A DNA stretch of 64,000 bases from Theobroma cacao (Eukaryota; Streptophyta; Magnoliopsida; Malvales; Malvaceae), in the NCBI RefSeq assembly GCF_000208745.1, contig NC_030852.1:29844211-29908210 (forward strand). The letters run 5' to 3'. Below are positions 37,532-49,900 of the stretch, in pieces (within the stretch, counting starts at the first letter, position 1; the number at the start of each line of letters is the position of its first letter). Under the pieces are notes generated by a model. That model saw only the letters and a list, made by a program, of their open reading frames with translations. It did not search any database and was not told the DNA's origin. The position numbers and the translations under genes were made by a program.

Positions 37532-38707
37532 ATGGCCGCTGACAGTGCAATTTTCAGTCATTCGGGGCCTTCACACCTGACAGCTACTGACTGGTAAGAG
37601 CTTCCGCTGCGGCTATCATTTCATTGCGGGATATTGAGACTTCAAGCTAAAGTTTTACCGATATCTTAACTCTAAATAGATTAGTAAAAAGTGTTTTTCA
37701 ACTTGTAAATTAACAGTGAGAATTTTCGCAGGACAAATGAACATCACCGAAGATCCATTGCTGCGAGCTTGGTTCAGGGCGTTTATGTTCTAGAACGTGA
37801 CCGCCAGAAGAATCGACAGGGGCCCCAAGCTTGCTCTCCTCCTTGGTGGGAGTCTTTTAATTTTCAACTAAACCACCTTCTTATAGATGATGTTGATCAA
37901 TCCATTTTTGGTGCCACATATGAATTCATCAACTTCTCTCCTCGCAATTATTCAACACCCCAAAATGCCCCACATCATGTTATTGCATTTCGGGGTACTC
38001 TGAATGCTCCAGCCTCTATCTCACGTGATCTCAAGTTGGATCTCCAATGCATCTGCAACAGACTTCATGTAAGCTCCCGGTTTCAGCTCGCCATGAAGTG
38101 TGTGGAGGATATAGCTGCTACGGCTACCGCGGATAGATCCAACATTTGGTTAGCAGGACATTCACTCGGGTCAGCTGTGGCTTTGCTCGCTGGGAAGAAC
38201 TTGACTAAGATGGGTTGTTTGGTGGAAACTTACCTCTTCAATCCCCCATTCTTGTCTGCCCCGGTAGAAATACTCAAGCCCCAAGTACTCAAAAACGGGA
38301 TTCGCTTTACAAATAGTGTAGTCAACGCAGCCCTCGCAATTGCCATAAAGGGTCGCCAGCCAAAGCCTGAGCGAGATGATCAGTTTACTGCATTATCTTC
38401 ATGGACCCCTTACCTGTTTGTGAATCCAACTGATATTATATGCTCAGAGTACAAGGGTTACTTTGAACACAGGAAGATTATGGAGGAGATTGGAGCTGGG
38501 AAAATCGAAAGGCTCTCAACACAGAATTCAATTGTTTGTCTCTTCTCAACCGTATTGAGGAAGAATTCAGAGCCATTGCATCTTCTTCCATCAGCTTACC
38601 TGACTATTAATCAAAGTCCACTTCCAGGTTTTAAAAGAGCTCATGGGATTGAACAGTGGTGGGACCCTAATTTTAATGGTCAGGTTGAACTACACCAGTT
38701 CAAGTAA
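37532..38707 (+). CDS. class-3-lipase-like alpha/beta hydrolase, tandem paralogue
   Basis: Two coding exons, 37532-37593 and 37732-38707, have the same TG|G split-tryptophan junction as the upstream paralogue; 345 aa. The N-terminus is short (MAADSAIFSHSGPSHLTATDW) and joins TNEHHRRSIAASLVQGVYVLE. The nucleophile motif WLAGHSLGSA has serine about residue 165; VIAFRGT, PYLFVNPTDIICSEY and LLPSAYLTIN are present. The intron (138 bp) is far shorter than the 724 bp of the first copy. The protein is clearly similar along its whole length, but many substitutions (for example in the loop after GATYEF) indicate an old duplication. The reading frame is fully open and the gene is probably active. The substrate is not known. 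Confidence 0.92.
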
Positions 38708-38719
38708 TCTGCCCGACAG

Positions 38720-39480
38720 CACTTTCATCATGGATAATAATAATTTGATTGGTGAATGAACCAGTCTGTCCTGTTGAGAACTTGAGAATTCTCCAATCTC
38801 TTCGTTGCCTGAATACTAGAAACTGACTTGAAAAACCAGATGTTAAAAGAATGTGAAACCCATTCTTTCCAACATGTATCCTCAACGTTGTTGTCGGAAT
38901 CAGATATCAGTTGGAGCTGGAGTCTTGGACCATGGCTAGGGAATTTTGTTGTGCTCGAGCTTGACTCGGTCTGAACGTCTTTCTTTGTTTAGAGAGTGAC
39001 CATGGCTGTAAAAGATTTGTTTAGGTGAATTGCATTGATTTTAAGTACTCCGAATTCCTCAACGGTTTGTCTACATAAAAGAGATGGTATTGGTTTTTTG
39101 GCTCTAGAATTTTATCTTCAATCATTTAAATTAGGAAAACTACTGTGGATAAGTGCAACCCGACTATTTGATAGACTTTTTAAATATATTATAATATTTA
39201 TACTATGAATATTATTTAAATTTATTATTTTGATATTTCAATCATTTTTAAGATATAAAATCATTCATAAGTTTATAATCAAATTTAAATATTGTAATTT
39301 TTTTATATAAAATTAAAGAAAAAACATAAATATCTAATTTTATTTTGGTAGAACTAGAAAGGGGTATATTACATCCTAAAAATGTATATGTTTTTGGCAT
39401 AAAATGGAGTATGATTTTTTTTGGGTAGTTTTTCTTGAAAATTAGGATTGTAAGATGGGGCAAAAAAGACTACTACTTGG
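38720..39480. other. intergenic, no gene seen
   Basis: 3' flank of the lipase-like gene followed by AT-rich sequence. I see no features beyond short A/T runs. Confidence 0.4.
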
Positions 39481-39484
39481 GCTG

Positions 39485-39539
39485 AGCCCAATAAGATGAA
39501 TACCAGCCCAGGTAAAACCTATATTGGGCCTAATGGGCC
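39485..39539 (+). promoter_or_regulatory. cluster of site II (TGGGCC/T) motifs upstream of the F-box gene
   Basis: TGGGCC occurs at 39525-39530 and 39534-39539, with inverse AGCCCA at 39485-39490 and 39505-39510. Site II elements bind TCP factors and are usual in plant housekeeping and growth-linked promoters. The cluster lies about 240-290 bases upstream of the F-box ATG. Confidence 0.45.
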
Positions 39540-39777
39540 AGAATCGGTTAACTCTTTTCATAAAATAAAATTGTAGTTTATTAAGAGTTAGATTATCTCA
39601 AATTAGAGGAATAATCATCCTTTTAAAAAAAACTTACCCCCTCACAAAACCATTATTAATATCCTTAAACAACCACAAGAATCTTTCCTTTTTTCCACAC
39701 AAATTCAACTCCAGGGGAGAAGACCCAAACACCCCAAAAAAAAAAAAAAAGAAAGACAAAAGGAAAGAAGGCCCCGA

Positions 39778-40980
39778 ATGAATTCTTGCTCAGGAAGAAG
39801 GCCGAGAATCATGGCTTCCTCTTTGTCATTACCTCAAAATACCATCACCGACATACTCTCTAGATTACCGGTCAAGTCCCTGACCCGATTTAAATTAGTT
39901 TCCAAAAACTGGGCCCACCTCACCTCCACTCCTGCTTTCATCGCCGCCCATCTCCGCCGCTCATCTTCCGACCCATCTCTTCTCATCCGCCGCTACCGAA
40001 TCCAAAACGGTTCGGAATTTGGTTTCTGGCTGATCACTAACCCGACTCGAAAGTTCCGCAGCCAGCTCTTGGATTTCCCCTCGGATGAATCACTACTTCG
40101 GTTGCCGAAAATCGTGGGTTCCGTCGACGGTTTGGTTTGTCTCGATGTTTCCCCTTGTTATGCTTCTGATTTTGTTTTGTGGAACCCTGGGACTAAGCAA
40201 TTTAAACACCTCCCTTTTCCCTTGATTACGTCCTCCAAAAGTAACCCTATTTGGTTGGTCTTTCTTGGGTTCGGCTTTGATTCTTTCAACAATGATTATA
40301 AACTAGTCAGGATCGTTTCTTTTAAAAGAAATGATGCGTCGCCATTCTTGAGGGTTGAAGTTTATTCTTGGAGGGAAGGGGTTTGGAAAGAAATAGAAGA
40401 AAGTTTCGACTCAACTCTGTTATGTGGAGTACCGGAGGGGGTGGTTGTTGATGGTAGTTTGAATTGGCTAGCCATTGGATTGCAAGATTTCGCTGATCGA
40501 AAGTTTGTTATTTCCTTTGACATGGGAAGAGAGGTGTTTAAGAGAATAGCATTGCCAGCCGTTACTCGATTTGGTAATGTTAAAGTTATGTCTTACATGG
40601 GATTGTTGGCTATTGCTGTATATCCTCTAGTTTTTGCTGCTAATGGTATTAATATGAATCGGTTCGAGTTTTGGGTCCAGAGTGATGGTGAAGATGGGTC
40701 GAAACATTGGACTAGAATGGTTGCGATTGAGAATTTTTCAAAGACTTTGGTTCCAATGGGAACATGGAGAGATCGTGAAGTGGTAATTAAACATATAGGA
40801 GTTAACGATAGAGAGAACTATCCAAGTCTTTTGTTGTATGATCCTGTTGATGAAGGGACGAAAAGGCTTCCAGTTGATGGTGTTGATTTCTGTGTAGAAG
40901 GTTACAGTTATGTGGAGAGCTTGGTTTCAGTCAATGAAGAAGCTAAGATGGTAGTGGAGCAAAAGCATTCCAGAAATTAG
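39778..40980 (+). CDS. F-box protein with F-box-associated (FBA) domain
   Basis: Single-exon gene of 400 codons. The F-box lies at about residues 17-58 (LPQNTITDILSRLPVKSLTR, then FKLVSKNWAHLTSTPAFI). It is followed by the beta-propeller-like FBA region, with VGSVDGLVCLD, DFVLWNPGTKQFKHLP, GFGFDSFNNDYKLVRI, VEVYSWREGVWKEI, DGSLNWLAIG and VISFDMGREVFKRI. Such proteins are substrate adaptors of SCF (Skp1-Cullin-F-box) ubiquitin ligases; the target cannot be read from sequence. The second methionine (residue 12, base 39811, MASSLSLPQ) has a better start context and begins immediately before the F-box, so the true start may be there. Lack of introns is normal for this large family. Confidence 0.92.
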   Translation: MNSCSGRRPRIMASSLSLPQNTITDILSRLPVKSLTRFKLVSKNWAHLTSTPAFIAAHLRRSSSDPSLLIRRYRIQNGSEFGFWLITNPTRKFRSQLLDFPSDESLLRLPKIVGSVDGLVCLDVSPCYASDFVLWNPGTKQFKHLPFPLITSSKSNPIWLVFLGFGFDSFNNDYKLVRIVSFKRNDASPFLRVEVYSWREGVWKEIEESFDSTLLCGVPEGVVVDGSLNWLAIGLQDFADRKFVISFDMGREVFKRIALPAVTRFGNVKVMSYMGLLAIAVYPLVFAANGINMNRFEFWVQSDGEDGSKHWTRMVAIENFSKTLVPMGTWRDREVVIKHIGVNDRENYPSLLLYDPVDEGTKRLPVDGVDFCVEGYSYVESLVSVNEEAKMVVEQKHSRN

Positions 40981-40989
40981 GTCGGTTCG

Positions 40990-43900
40990 GTCGTTTTCTT
41001 AAACTTGCTTAAGCTCTTACTTTAGTAGTTATAAGTGAAGAAGTTGAAGTATCTTTTGGCTTTTAGATGAATTTGGATAGATGTTTAAGTTCATAGTGTT
41101 GCTTTCTGACTTCAATTTAGATGGTGAAAATTAGCAATGGATAAGAATGAGTTGCTCTTTTCTGCAATTCTATGTTTTCTGATGAGAGGCCCTACATTAT
41201 GTTTGCTTTATTTTTCTACATGCTTATGTGGTGATTTCCTTGTTCCTTTCTTTCGAACTAATTCCCAAAAACTAGAAAGGAAAAAAAAAAGAGAGAGAAA
41301 AGCATTAAAAATCATGTTCAATCTGAGAGGAAACAGGATTTGAGACCCTTTTAGGGTGTCATAGAATCAGAGAACTACAATCAGTTAAACATTGTGTATT
41401 GAACTATTCCATTGTGTAGCTATTTGGAGCTTATTGCGTGTGGTGTGAGAAATATTATATATAACCAATGCGTACTCTCATGGCTGATGGTGCAGGAAAA
41501 CTTTGGATTTTCGTGAGTACAATGCAGAATGGTTGTCTCCCAAAAAAATTGATGGCGCTTTGGACAGGAGGACATAGTAGCTTAATACGCATAGGTCACT
41601 TGCCAACTGTACCTGCTCAATTCCTGAAGGTTTGGGCTGCGTTATTCATAATTGTCTTTAAGGCATAAAATTTTGACAGGGGAAACCTACTGCTTTTATT
41701 TGCTGCTACAAACTTAGCCCTATATACTTTTTCATGTTATTAATTAGTATGTCGATTTAGGACCAAGCATTTGATTTAGTGGTTACTACATAATTCCCTT
41801 GCTAAAAGAGGAAAATTCAAATTCCCTCCCTTAAATCCAAAAGCAAATAAATAAATTTGTATGTCATAATAACAACTGGTAAATGATTTGTGCATTGTCA
41901 TTTCATTGACATTTCTCTTTCTCTGTAGTCTGTCATCTGAGATCTGTCTCTCTTATAAATCCTTCTCTCTTCTTTTGCCACTGACTGTGTCTTCAGTTAC
42001 TGCCACTGGCGTCTCCTTGCTTTACGATGAAGCAACTCTGATCTAATCTACTCTAATCCGGGCACACCATTCCACTTCAATTTATGTTAATCAAAACTTT
42101 CCTTGTAGTGGCCTACACTTGATTCTGCTTTAATCTAAAGCAACCCCATGAGAAGACAGTTAAGACACCCGCCTCAGTACAGGCAATCTTCGAGCATTGC
42201 ACAAGCTACTAATACAACTACCGTTCTAGCGAAGACCGAATAATGCAAGCCAATTTTCATTTTCCCTAACCTCTACTAATATCTGTCCCGGAAGTTTAAC
42301 GAAGTACTCTTGATTATTGTATAACCCTAAAACTATTCTCCAACAAGAAACTGCTTTGAGAAAACAACTTGGATCAAATATCAATATGGCACTTTGTCTC
42401 ATGATATCATTGCATGTTATAATATCTATATTCTCTCTCTCTCTCTCTCCTATTTGGAATTCTTGGGTTTACTCCAAAATTTCTTCTGCTCGATAGTGGA
42501 CCACAGGGAGCGGAAAGCAATCTCCTCTGTTTTTAAAACCCTCTCAGTTTGTCACTCCTGCTGTGTTAACTGTCCAAATGTTTTATTTGAACTTGATTCT
42601 TTTTGCCTGTAATTGAATACCATGAAAGAGGTGTACTACAAAGGCCGAAATATGGAAAATCCCATCCCAGAGCTCTATTTCTCAGTAATGTGGTGGTTCA
42701 TTGGACTGGACAATCTTAAAAGGTTTCTTCTCTGACCCAAGTAACATAAGGGAGCCTTTATTCTATTTTGTAAATATTTTGCATTTCTAGCTGGCAGTTT
42801 GAGATAGGAGGAAACATTATGTATTAGTTCTGATTGTTATTCGATTAAAAGTTTAACTCCCGAAAAGAAGTAAAGCAGATGAATTCTGCTGATACATGGG
42901 CATAGCTCTGTTAGACACTGTAACAACAGGGCTACAAAAGAAGCAGACCAAAACGTTTCGTGCAGGGTGCAGAAAGGAACATCAAACAACTAAATCTGGA
43001 AAAGCAAACACTTGTACGGAATGAAAACTTCAAAAAATTTTCCCAGTCTTGAATTCTCTCACACCATTGTTATCAAGTCTCTTGACCGAAAACGTTGTTC
43101 CTTATTTTCTCTCTTCTCTTTAATACTGCTCACAGCAAACTTGGATCGTAGTTCAATTGCAGGAGATAGTTTCCCCATAAGTAAAACGTCAAGACGGAGG
43201 ATGGGCCATTCCATCAACACTTCGGCTCAAAAGTCTATAAAATCCATATTATCCTGTCTCTGAATGATCCTTTGATAAGATATAAATACTGCTTACCTTT
43301 CTTCTCGAAGATGATGCTTGCTGCACCCACGACCCAAGTCATGCGTTCAATTGCTGACGGAGAAAAGAAGGAGCTTTTGTAATCAATAATGGTAAAAGTT
43401 AACACAAATCGGAACAAGAAACTAGCTTTTTCGCTGCAGTGGTTTTTATTTTATGATTAAACGGATACCCTGTCAAAGGAAAGTTTTGAGGTTTTAACGG
43501 TCATTTTGAAACACGCTTGCTCTGATCATCTTTCCTCATTGATCCATTATCAAGGGACAGTGATAGGGTCGTTGTTTTGAACAGGGAGATGACAATTGAC
43601 AAGAAATGCTCGATGTCTTGATATGCCTGTCCTTGTCTCCAAGCGGCCTTTTACTGGAGCATGATTAACACCAATGCAAACACAGCAACTTTTTATCTCA
43701 TAATTTGTGGATGATGGTGACTAATCGAATGGGGGGAGTGGTGTTTCTTCAAGGATCCTATAGCACTTCAGCGTTTATGAATGGACAGCTGTGATGAATC
43801 GCAGAGCCAATGGTGGAAATCTTCCTTGTTATTTGCAATTAATTACCTATTGGGTGGCAATGATGAGGGCCTGCATCTAACACAACTACTGAATGAATGC

Positions 43901-46900
43901 ACACGAAATGATAGAGATGGGCATTTCCAATTAAACATGCAGCTGGCAGATTAGAAAGTCTCTATAACTGTCCCATTTTTTGGCACGGAATAGAAGATTA
44001 GAAGTGGCCGAGAATTTACTTTGATAAGTCATGGAAACCGTATGAAGAAATTTTTGTTACCTGAACGCACTATACCACCAGGTGTAGTGCAGAGGCCCTT
44101 CAAAAAAAAAAAAAAGGTATAGTGCAGAGAACGGCCCTACAGTGCGGAGAAACTGATTCTGATGTCAGGTTAGTGCCTTAGATCAATCAGCAGACGCAAG
44201 AAAGGTCAATTTGGAAAAATGATCTAGGCTTTTAACCCCACCCTGGTGTTTGTAACCTAATAATGGCATAGACGCTGACATATCTATATCTTGATCGGCC
44301 AGCTCCATGTAGACCAAACTTGACCGTATAAGCGAAAGAGATAGCATATAAATCAAGCAATAAGGAAAACCAAAAAATATTTGGTTTAAATGTAAAAAGA
44401 AGGACACTGAAAGTGATAATGGTGTCATTTACCCGAGACCACTAGAGTAAAGGGTGGGTATAGCATTAAGGAGTTGTGTGCAGAGCGCACATGTACGATG
44501 TATGCTGGAAAATGGAAACTTGTATTGATCTTTGCTTCTTTTGTTTCTACTTCTCATTAGCTTTTAGCCCACCAAAAACAAAAAATGGAGGATAAATCAA
44601 CAGCAGAATAAAAATTACAAGCTGTGAAATCTGAATGTATCTAGATTTGCCAAAGATAGGTAATGATTCATATCAAGAACTGCATGACAGTGAACAAACG
44701 ATACATGTTTATATTAATCAAATTATTAGGCAATGATCACATGAAATCCAGAAGGAACATGTCCTACCATAACTGCAAAGCAAAGAGACACCTTAACATG
44801 TAGTCTGATATTGTATTTAGAGGACCCTACCCCTAATAATGCAAATATCATCTAATTATAGTAGTAATCTGGTTGGTCATAAGACAACATTATCCTTTAA
44901 ACATTCGTTTTTCCATTGTTAAAAACTAATAATGATCATAATGTTGAGACAATTTTCTATATAAACATATGATTTGCGAACCCAAGTTGTGATCTTTCAA
45001 TCACACAATGCAATTAACCCCACATCAACATAACAGATGTGCTATATATAGTGTTTAACATAAAATGGGACAATAAGATTTTGGGGCGGGAGACTCTAGA
45101 CTATTTTCAACAGCCACAATGCTAGGATGAGAAATCTTACCCTATTTTCAATCATAGTGGCTGATCTTTTCCACATTGCGAAGTAACCATGCTTGTGTGG
45201 GGATATAAACTTTTGGGGTTTTCTTTGTTTTTTTGGTTCATTTCACAAACGTCTGAAGGAAACTTGAGCTTTTTAGCTAAAGGGTAACACCTTCGCTTTC
45301 GCAACATTGAACTTTATGACTGTCCAACCAATTCCCATGGGCCCTGTCGTTCCCCTCCTTCTTGGGGCTGCGAAGGCAATGATGAACACGTAGGCTAGCT
45401 GACCACTAAATGCTTAAGATTGTAGGGTAGAGACATGAGACGAAGAATATGCACAGTTTTTTTTTTGGATAATAAAAGATGGAATGGTTAGCTTGTTCAT
45501 ATATGATTGTGTTTATTATTGTTTAGGCAAAAAAGGGGAAGGGCCGGACACGTATCTACCAATAATGATGTCCTGTGCGCCCTGTGATCCAAATCCAAGG
45601 GTGAACGAATCTCCACCACTACCTGATCTCTTCAGCCCCATTTTAGTCTGCTGCTTCTCTCTTCTCTGCAAATAGCTAGGCTGTGAGGTTTTACCGGGGA
45701 GGATGGTGACTTGACTTGTAAAGCGACGTATGATGCAATAATGAAAACAAATAAGAAGAACATTTATGAGTCCCTTGTATCCAGAAATCTTTTATATTTC
45801 ATGAAATTGTGGAGAACTCTTTGTTTTTTCACCAATAAACTTGAACATGGCACATGACAGTTTTATTGTTCGAAATTAATGATTCACATAATGTCAAAAG
45901 AGGAAGATGGCAGGTCCTTCCAAATCCATATATATATACATACACGAAATAATTTCCAAAGGTTCTTTTTCTTCTCTTATCCAATTGAATTTTACCAGAA
46001 ATTAGCTTAGTTCTATCACTTAATAAGCCTGCTGGCATCTGATAACCTCATTGCAAAATGCAGGAGCACTTTGATGCCTAAATTCAAAGTTGGGCCAACT
46101 GGATTGATTGCGTTTTGTCTCTTCTTTTCACTCTTTTAGTTAAAAGTTTCCTCACTTCTCTTCTAACAGGTTGACTAAAGAGAGGCTTTATGAGGAAAAA
46201 AGGACTGATTGGTTCAGCCCTACATCTTGCTACAGCTATTCTACACAAAATTTTCGTAAAAATTTGGAGAAGTCGGTGACTCATTGTCGTTAAGGGTTGA
46301 TGTAATAACTAGACAAGTTTTGGATCAGTACAACTTTGAAAGGCCAAATGCTGAGGCCTCAATGATTCATTGAAAACCAGTCAATTAATTTTACCGGTTT
46401 ACTCTTTCTTTCGTTTTTTTGTTTTCTCCCCAGCATGGGTTTTCTGAAGTTTGAACATTCCTTTTGAAAAAGATTCAATGGCATCTGGACTCCACTGTTT
46501 GTGGTTCATTATAAGAATTCATATGCAGTGTAAAGTGATTGCCACTGTAGGTATCCTAGATTCATTGTTCAATAAAGAGAGATTTTTCACTGTAAATTAA
46601 AGAAAAAAATCTACGTATCAGTTGTAGGCAGTGATCTGCACAGCATCTGATACGCGAAGAAGCGAAAACTAGCACCTTGTACCTTGTCAAGTATGCAACA
46701 CTTGTTTTGCAAAACAAGATAGGTTACTAAATAAATGAAGATAATCCAACAGTACCCATGTTCCCCATTAATTTGACGTGGGATCCGGGGTATTCATCAC
46801 CAATTAAATGTTCAACCATTCCAAATTATTTCTCTGGAAACCCAAATCCCAGCATTAAAGCATCCATCCAAAAGTTTTATTTATTACGTAAGAAAATGGT

Positions 46901-49900
46901 TCAAACATCTAATCCAAGTAGTGCCAAGACCATCACCAAATTTTCACCCAATGCTAATACTTATCATCTTAACCCTTCATCTCACAGTTCAATCAAGAGA
47001 TCAATAGTTATACACCTGTGCTAATTCTACCAGAACTATAAGCATGCGTACCCCATTACTTATTATCTTGAACAACTTTTCTATATTAGTTCTTAAAATC
47101 ATTGTGCTAATCAATCATTTCTTGTTCATGATCAAATTTTCTAAGAGAAACTCTCTCTGTTTTTCTGGGTCTAATTGGTAGGTTACGGTTAGGGATATGC
47201 TAGCTCTGCTCTTTCTTTTGTAACTTTCCAAATCAAAACTCCAGAAGCTCTACCAGTTAAACTAGCTGGCAGTTTATTCTCACAAGAAACTCTTACACCA
47301 GTGAAATTAAAGTGAAAACGAACCTCTGAATCTGATTCAGATGTATCTTTTTTTTTTTCTAATTTTCTGAAATGATCAAATCTATGGCCACGGTTATATA
47401 AACGTGGTTTTGGTTATAATTTTTGCCAAAGAACATCAGCGTCACAAGAGTTCACACCAATAAAGAAGCCTACCTAACCTTTTCATTGAAATCGAAATCA
47501 GTTCATGCTCAAACTTTGATTGGAACGACTGATCATACAAATTGACCTCCATAATTCATCTGGATTTTCTTAAAAGTTGCATAGCAGCCACAAAAAAGAT
47601 GATGAAAGCTGGATTACTGTCTTTGTTTGGGAAACATTCACGGCTCTAACAAGCACAGCCAGGCAGATTTATAAGACTGCGAATTAAACAACATCAGTTC
47701 GTTGAAATAATTAACTGAAACAAAATGATCATCCTTGTAGCAAAGAAGATGCGATGGGATTATAGCTTGAAAATGATGAATTTGGTAGAGTGGAGGACAA
47801 AGAAAGTATAAGAGAGCAGAAATGATTGTTTATAGAAAGTTAAAAACCAAACTGATTAACTTTCGGTCTTGTAGTCCCCATTGGTTAAACACACAGCATG
47901 ATTGTGATGATTTTGGTTAATTAAGCTCCCCGCCATTCATGTTATTTTCTTACTTATCTACAGATCATGAAAGCTCCAATTTTTAACTTGGTTTTGATGA
48001 GATTGAGTTGACATAAAAAGGGTAGATTTGTGCATCCTCAGTGCCTGTAAGTACAACTTCTTTCCATCAAAATAGTATTATAGTAATACACCGTATCGAT
48101 ATCAATATCATATACTAGAAAAAGCTTATTATAAAGGATAATCATCCTCTAGTAATAGAATCTTGACTAACTGAATAGACAGAAACCAAAGAAAATGGAA
48201 AAGACAATGACAAGAGAACAGAGCAAACAGTCGTGGCTGGCCGAGAATGGGCATAAGAAGACATTCTAGCTAGAATATTGCTACGACGCGTCAACAATGA
48301 CCTTCGACATACGCTCAAAAGCTTTGGGAGTGTTACGTTTGTCCTTTGCTGTTTTCAAGCAGATGGGCATGCTCGCATGCTTAATGACCATTCTGATGTA
48401 AACTCATGGAAGCTGCTTATCAACTGCTCATGGCTTATTGGTGCCGACTGGTGGGGCTAGTCATCATCTTTAAGCATGGATTATCTTTCATCTTAGTATA
48501 AGTAAAAAATTTATTATTAGATTATAAAAAGGCAAATTCTAGATTTTCACGTGAAATAGTTGAGGTAAGGCATTGGAATCATATATTGATACTAAAATAT
48601 TACAACACAAGTAAATAATGATGTTAGAGAAGACACAGACCATTGATTGGTTGACAATCAATTGTGGATGAGAGTAGACTAACCAATTGACTAATAAAGA
48701 ACACAGTCTTAATCAGTGCAAGTGCATGCATAGCTTGCCACTCAAAACTTAAACAGATTTATCTAAATCCTGAAAGGAAATAGAGAAAAATTAACTAAGA
48801 TGAGTTTAATTGCGACCATTTAGTTTCAAAAGCAGTGGATAGAACGACAATGATGATGATGATGATGACCAGCTTGGTGTCATTAAACCCTTTTTTTTGG
48901 CTCAAATAAAGACCCAGCGGCACCTCAATAATTAATTAACAGAAAAAGGAAAACCATTCCAAGTATTAATGAAAGTGATTGTTGCAAAATAGCTAAGCGG
49001 CATTGTTACAAATCATATGACAAATCATGTGATCGGGTTTGGGAAATAAGGTGCTGTGTCTCCTACCACCATGGAAGTGGGCACATGCTTAATTAATTTG
49101 CCCATTTGGATAGCTTTCGGTTTTGTGCCTTGTGCTGTGGACCTCAAACTTTTGCTCTTTTTTCATGTTCTTTTCTGTCTGGTCAAATTGCTATTCTTCA
49201 TTGTTTTTCCTTCTTACTAGATGCTCCACACAGCCTAATTTGATGTTCCTCCTTCCTCTCTTCTTTTTTCTCCATCAGCTACGAACTTGGTGCAATCAGT
49301 TCTAAACCAAAGTAATTCACTGGGAATTTCGTGACTGTAGTAAATGAAGAAAGAAAGTCAAAAGGAAAGGAAATTATGGTCTACAAAGTCAATGCAATTG
49401 TTCTTGAATAGTAATCTCTTTATCGAACCTTGATGATTAAAGTTTCAGTGGCATGACCCAAATCATTGTAGCATGTGTTGATGGGTCGATGCACTCCTCA
49501 AAAGATAGTCTTAATCCAAATACCCAATAGCTTGCTATTGCTAATAAGTGCAGTCTCGGTCAGATAATTAGATTTAATTTTATTTTCTGACATAAAGAAA
49601 CTTATCTAAACTGTACATTTCTTTAACATACGAGAATTACTACAGCTAGAATCGCAGATTATCAAAAGCCAAAGCCTATAATTAAGTTGATAGTTCAAGA
49701 ATTGCACAGGCGATGAAATTCAGTGAAACCATATTTAACAAATATTGCAAAATTCTGCTCGGAAATCAAAACCGACGTTAAATCCAAGGAATTAGCTTGC
49801 TTTTCACTGTCTGCGGACTGTGTGGCAGAACTGGAATTGAAGTGGGTCATTTATTCATTTATTATTTTCTACAAAGTGGACAAACAAAAAAGAAGTTAAG

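Noticed and set aside
43012..43417. Opposed short ORFs in the 12-kb empty stretch
   Set aside because: Both lack domain signatures and overlap each other; no sign of selection on either frame.
46758..47024. 88-codon plus ORF rich in Pro/Ser/Asn
   Set aside because: No homology recognised and no promoter or splice context; a small secreted peptide would need a signal sequence, which is absent.
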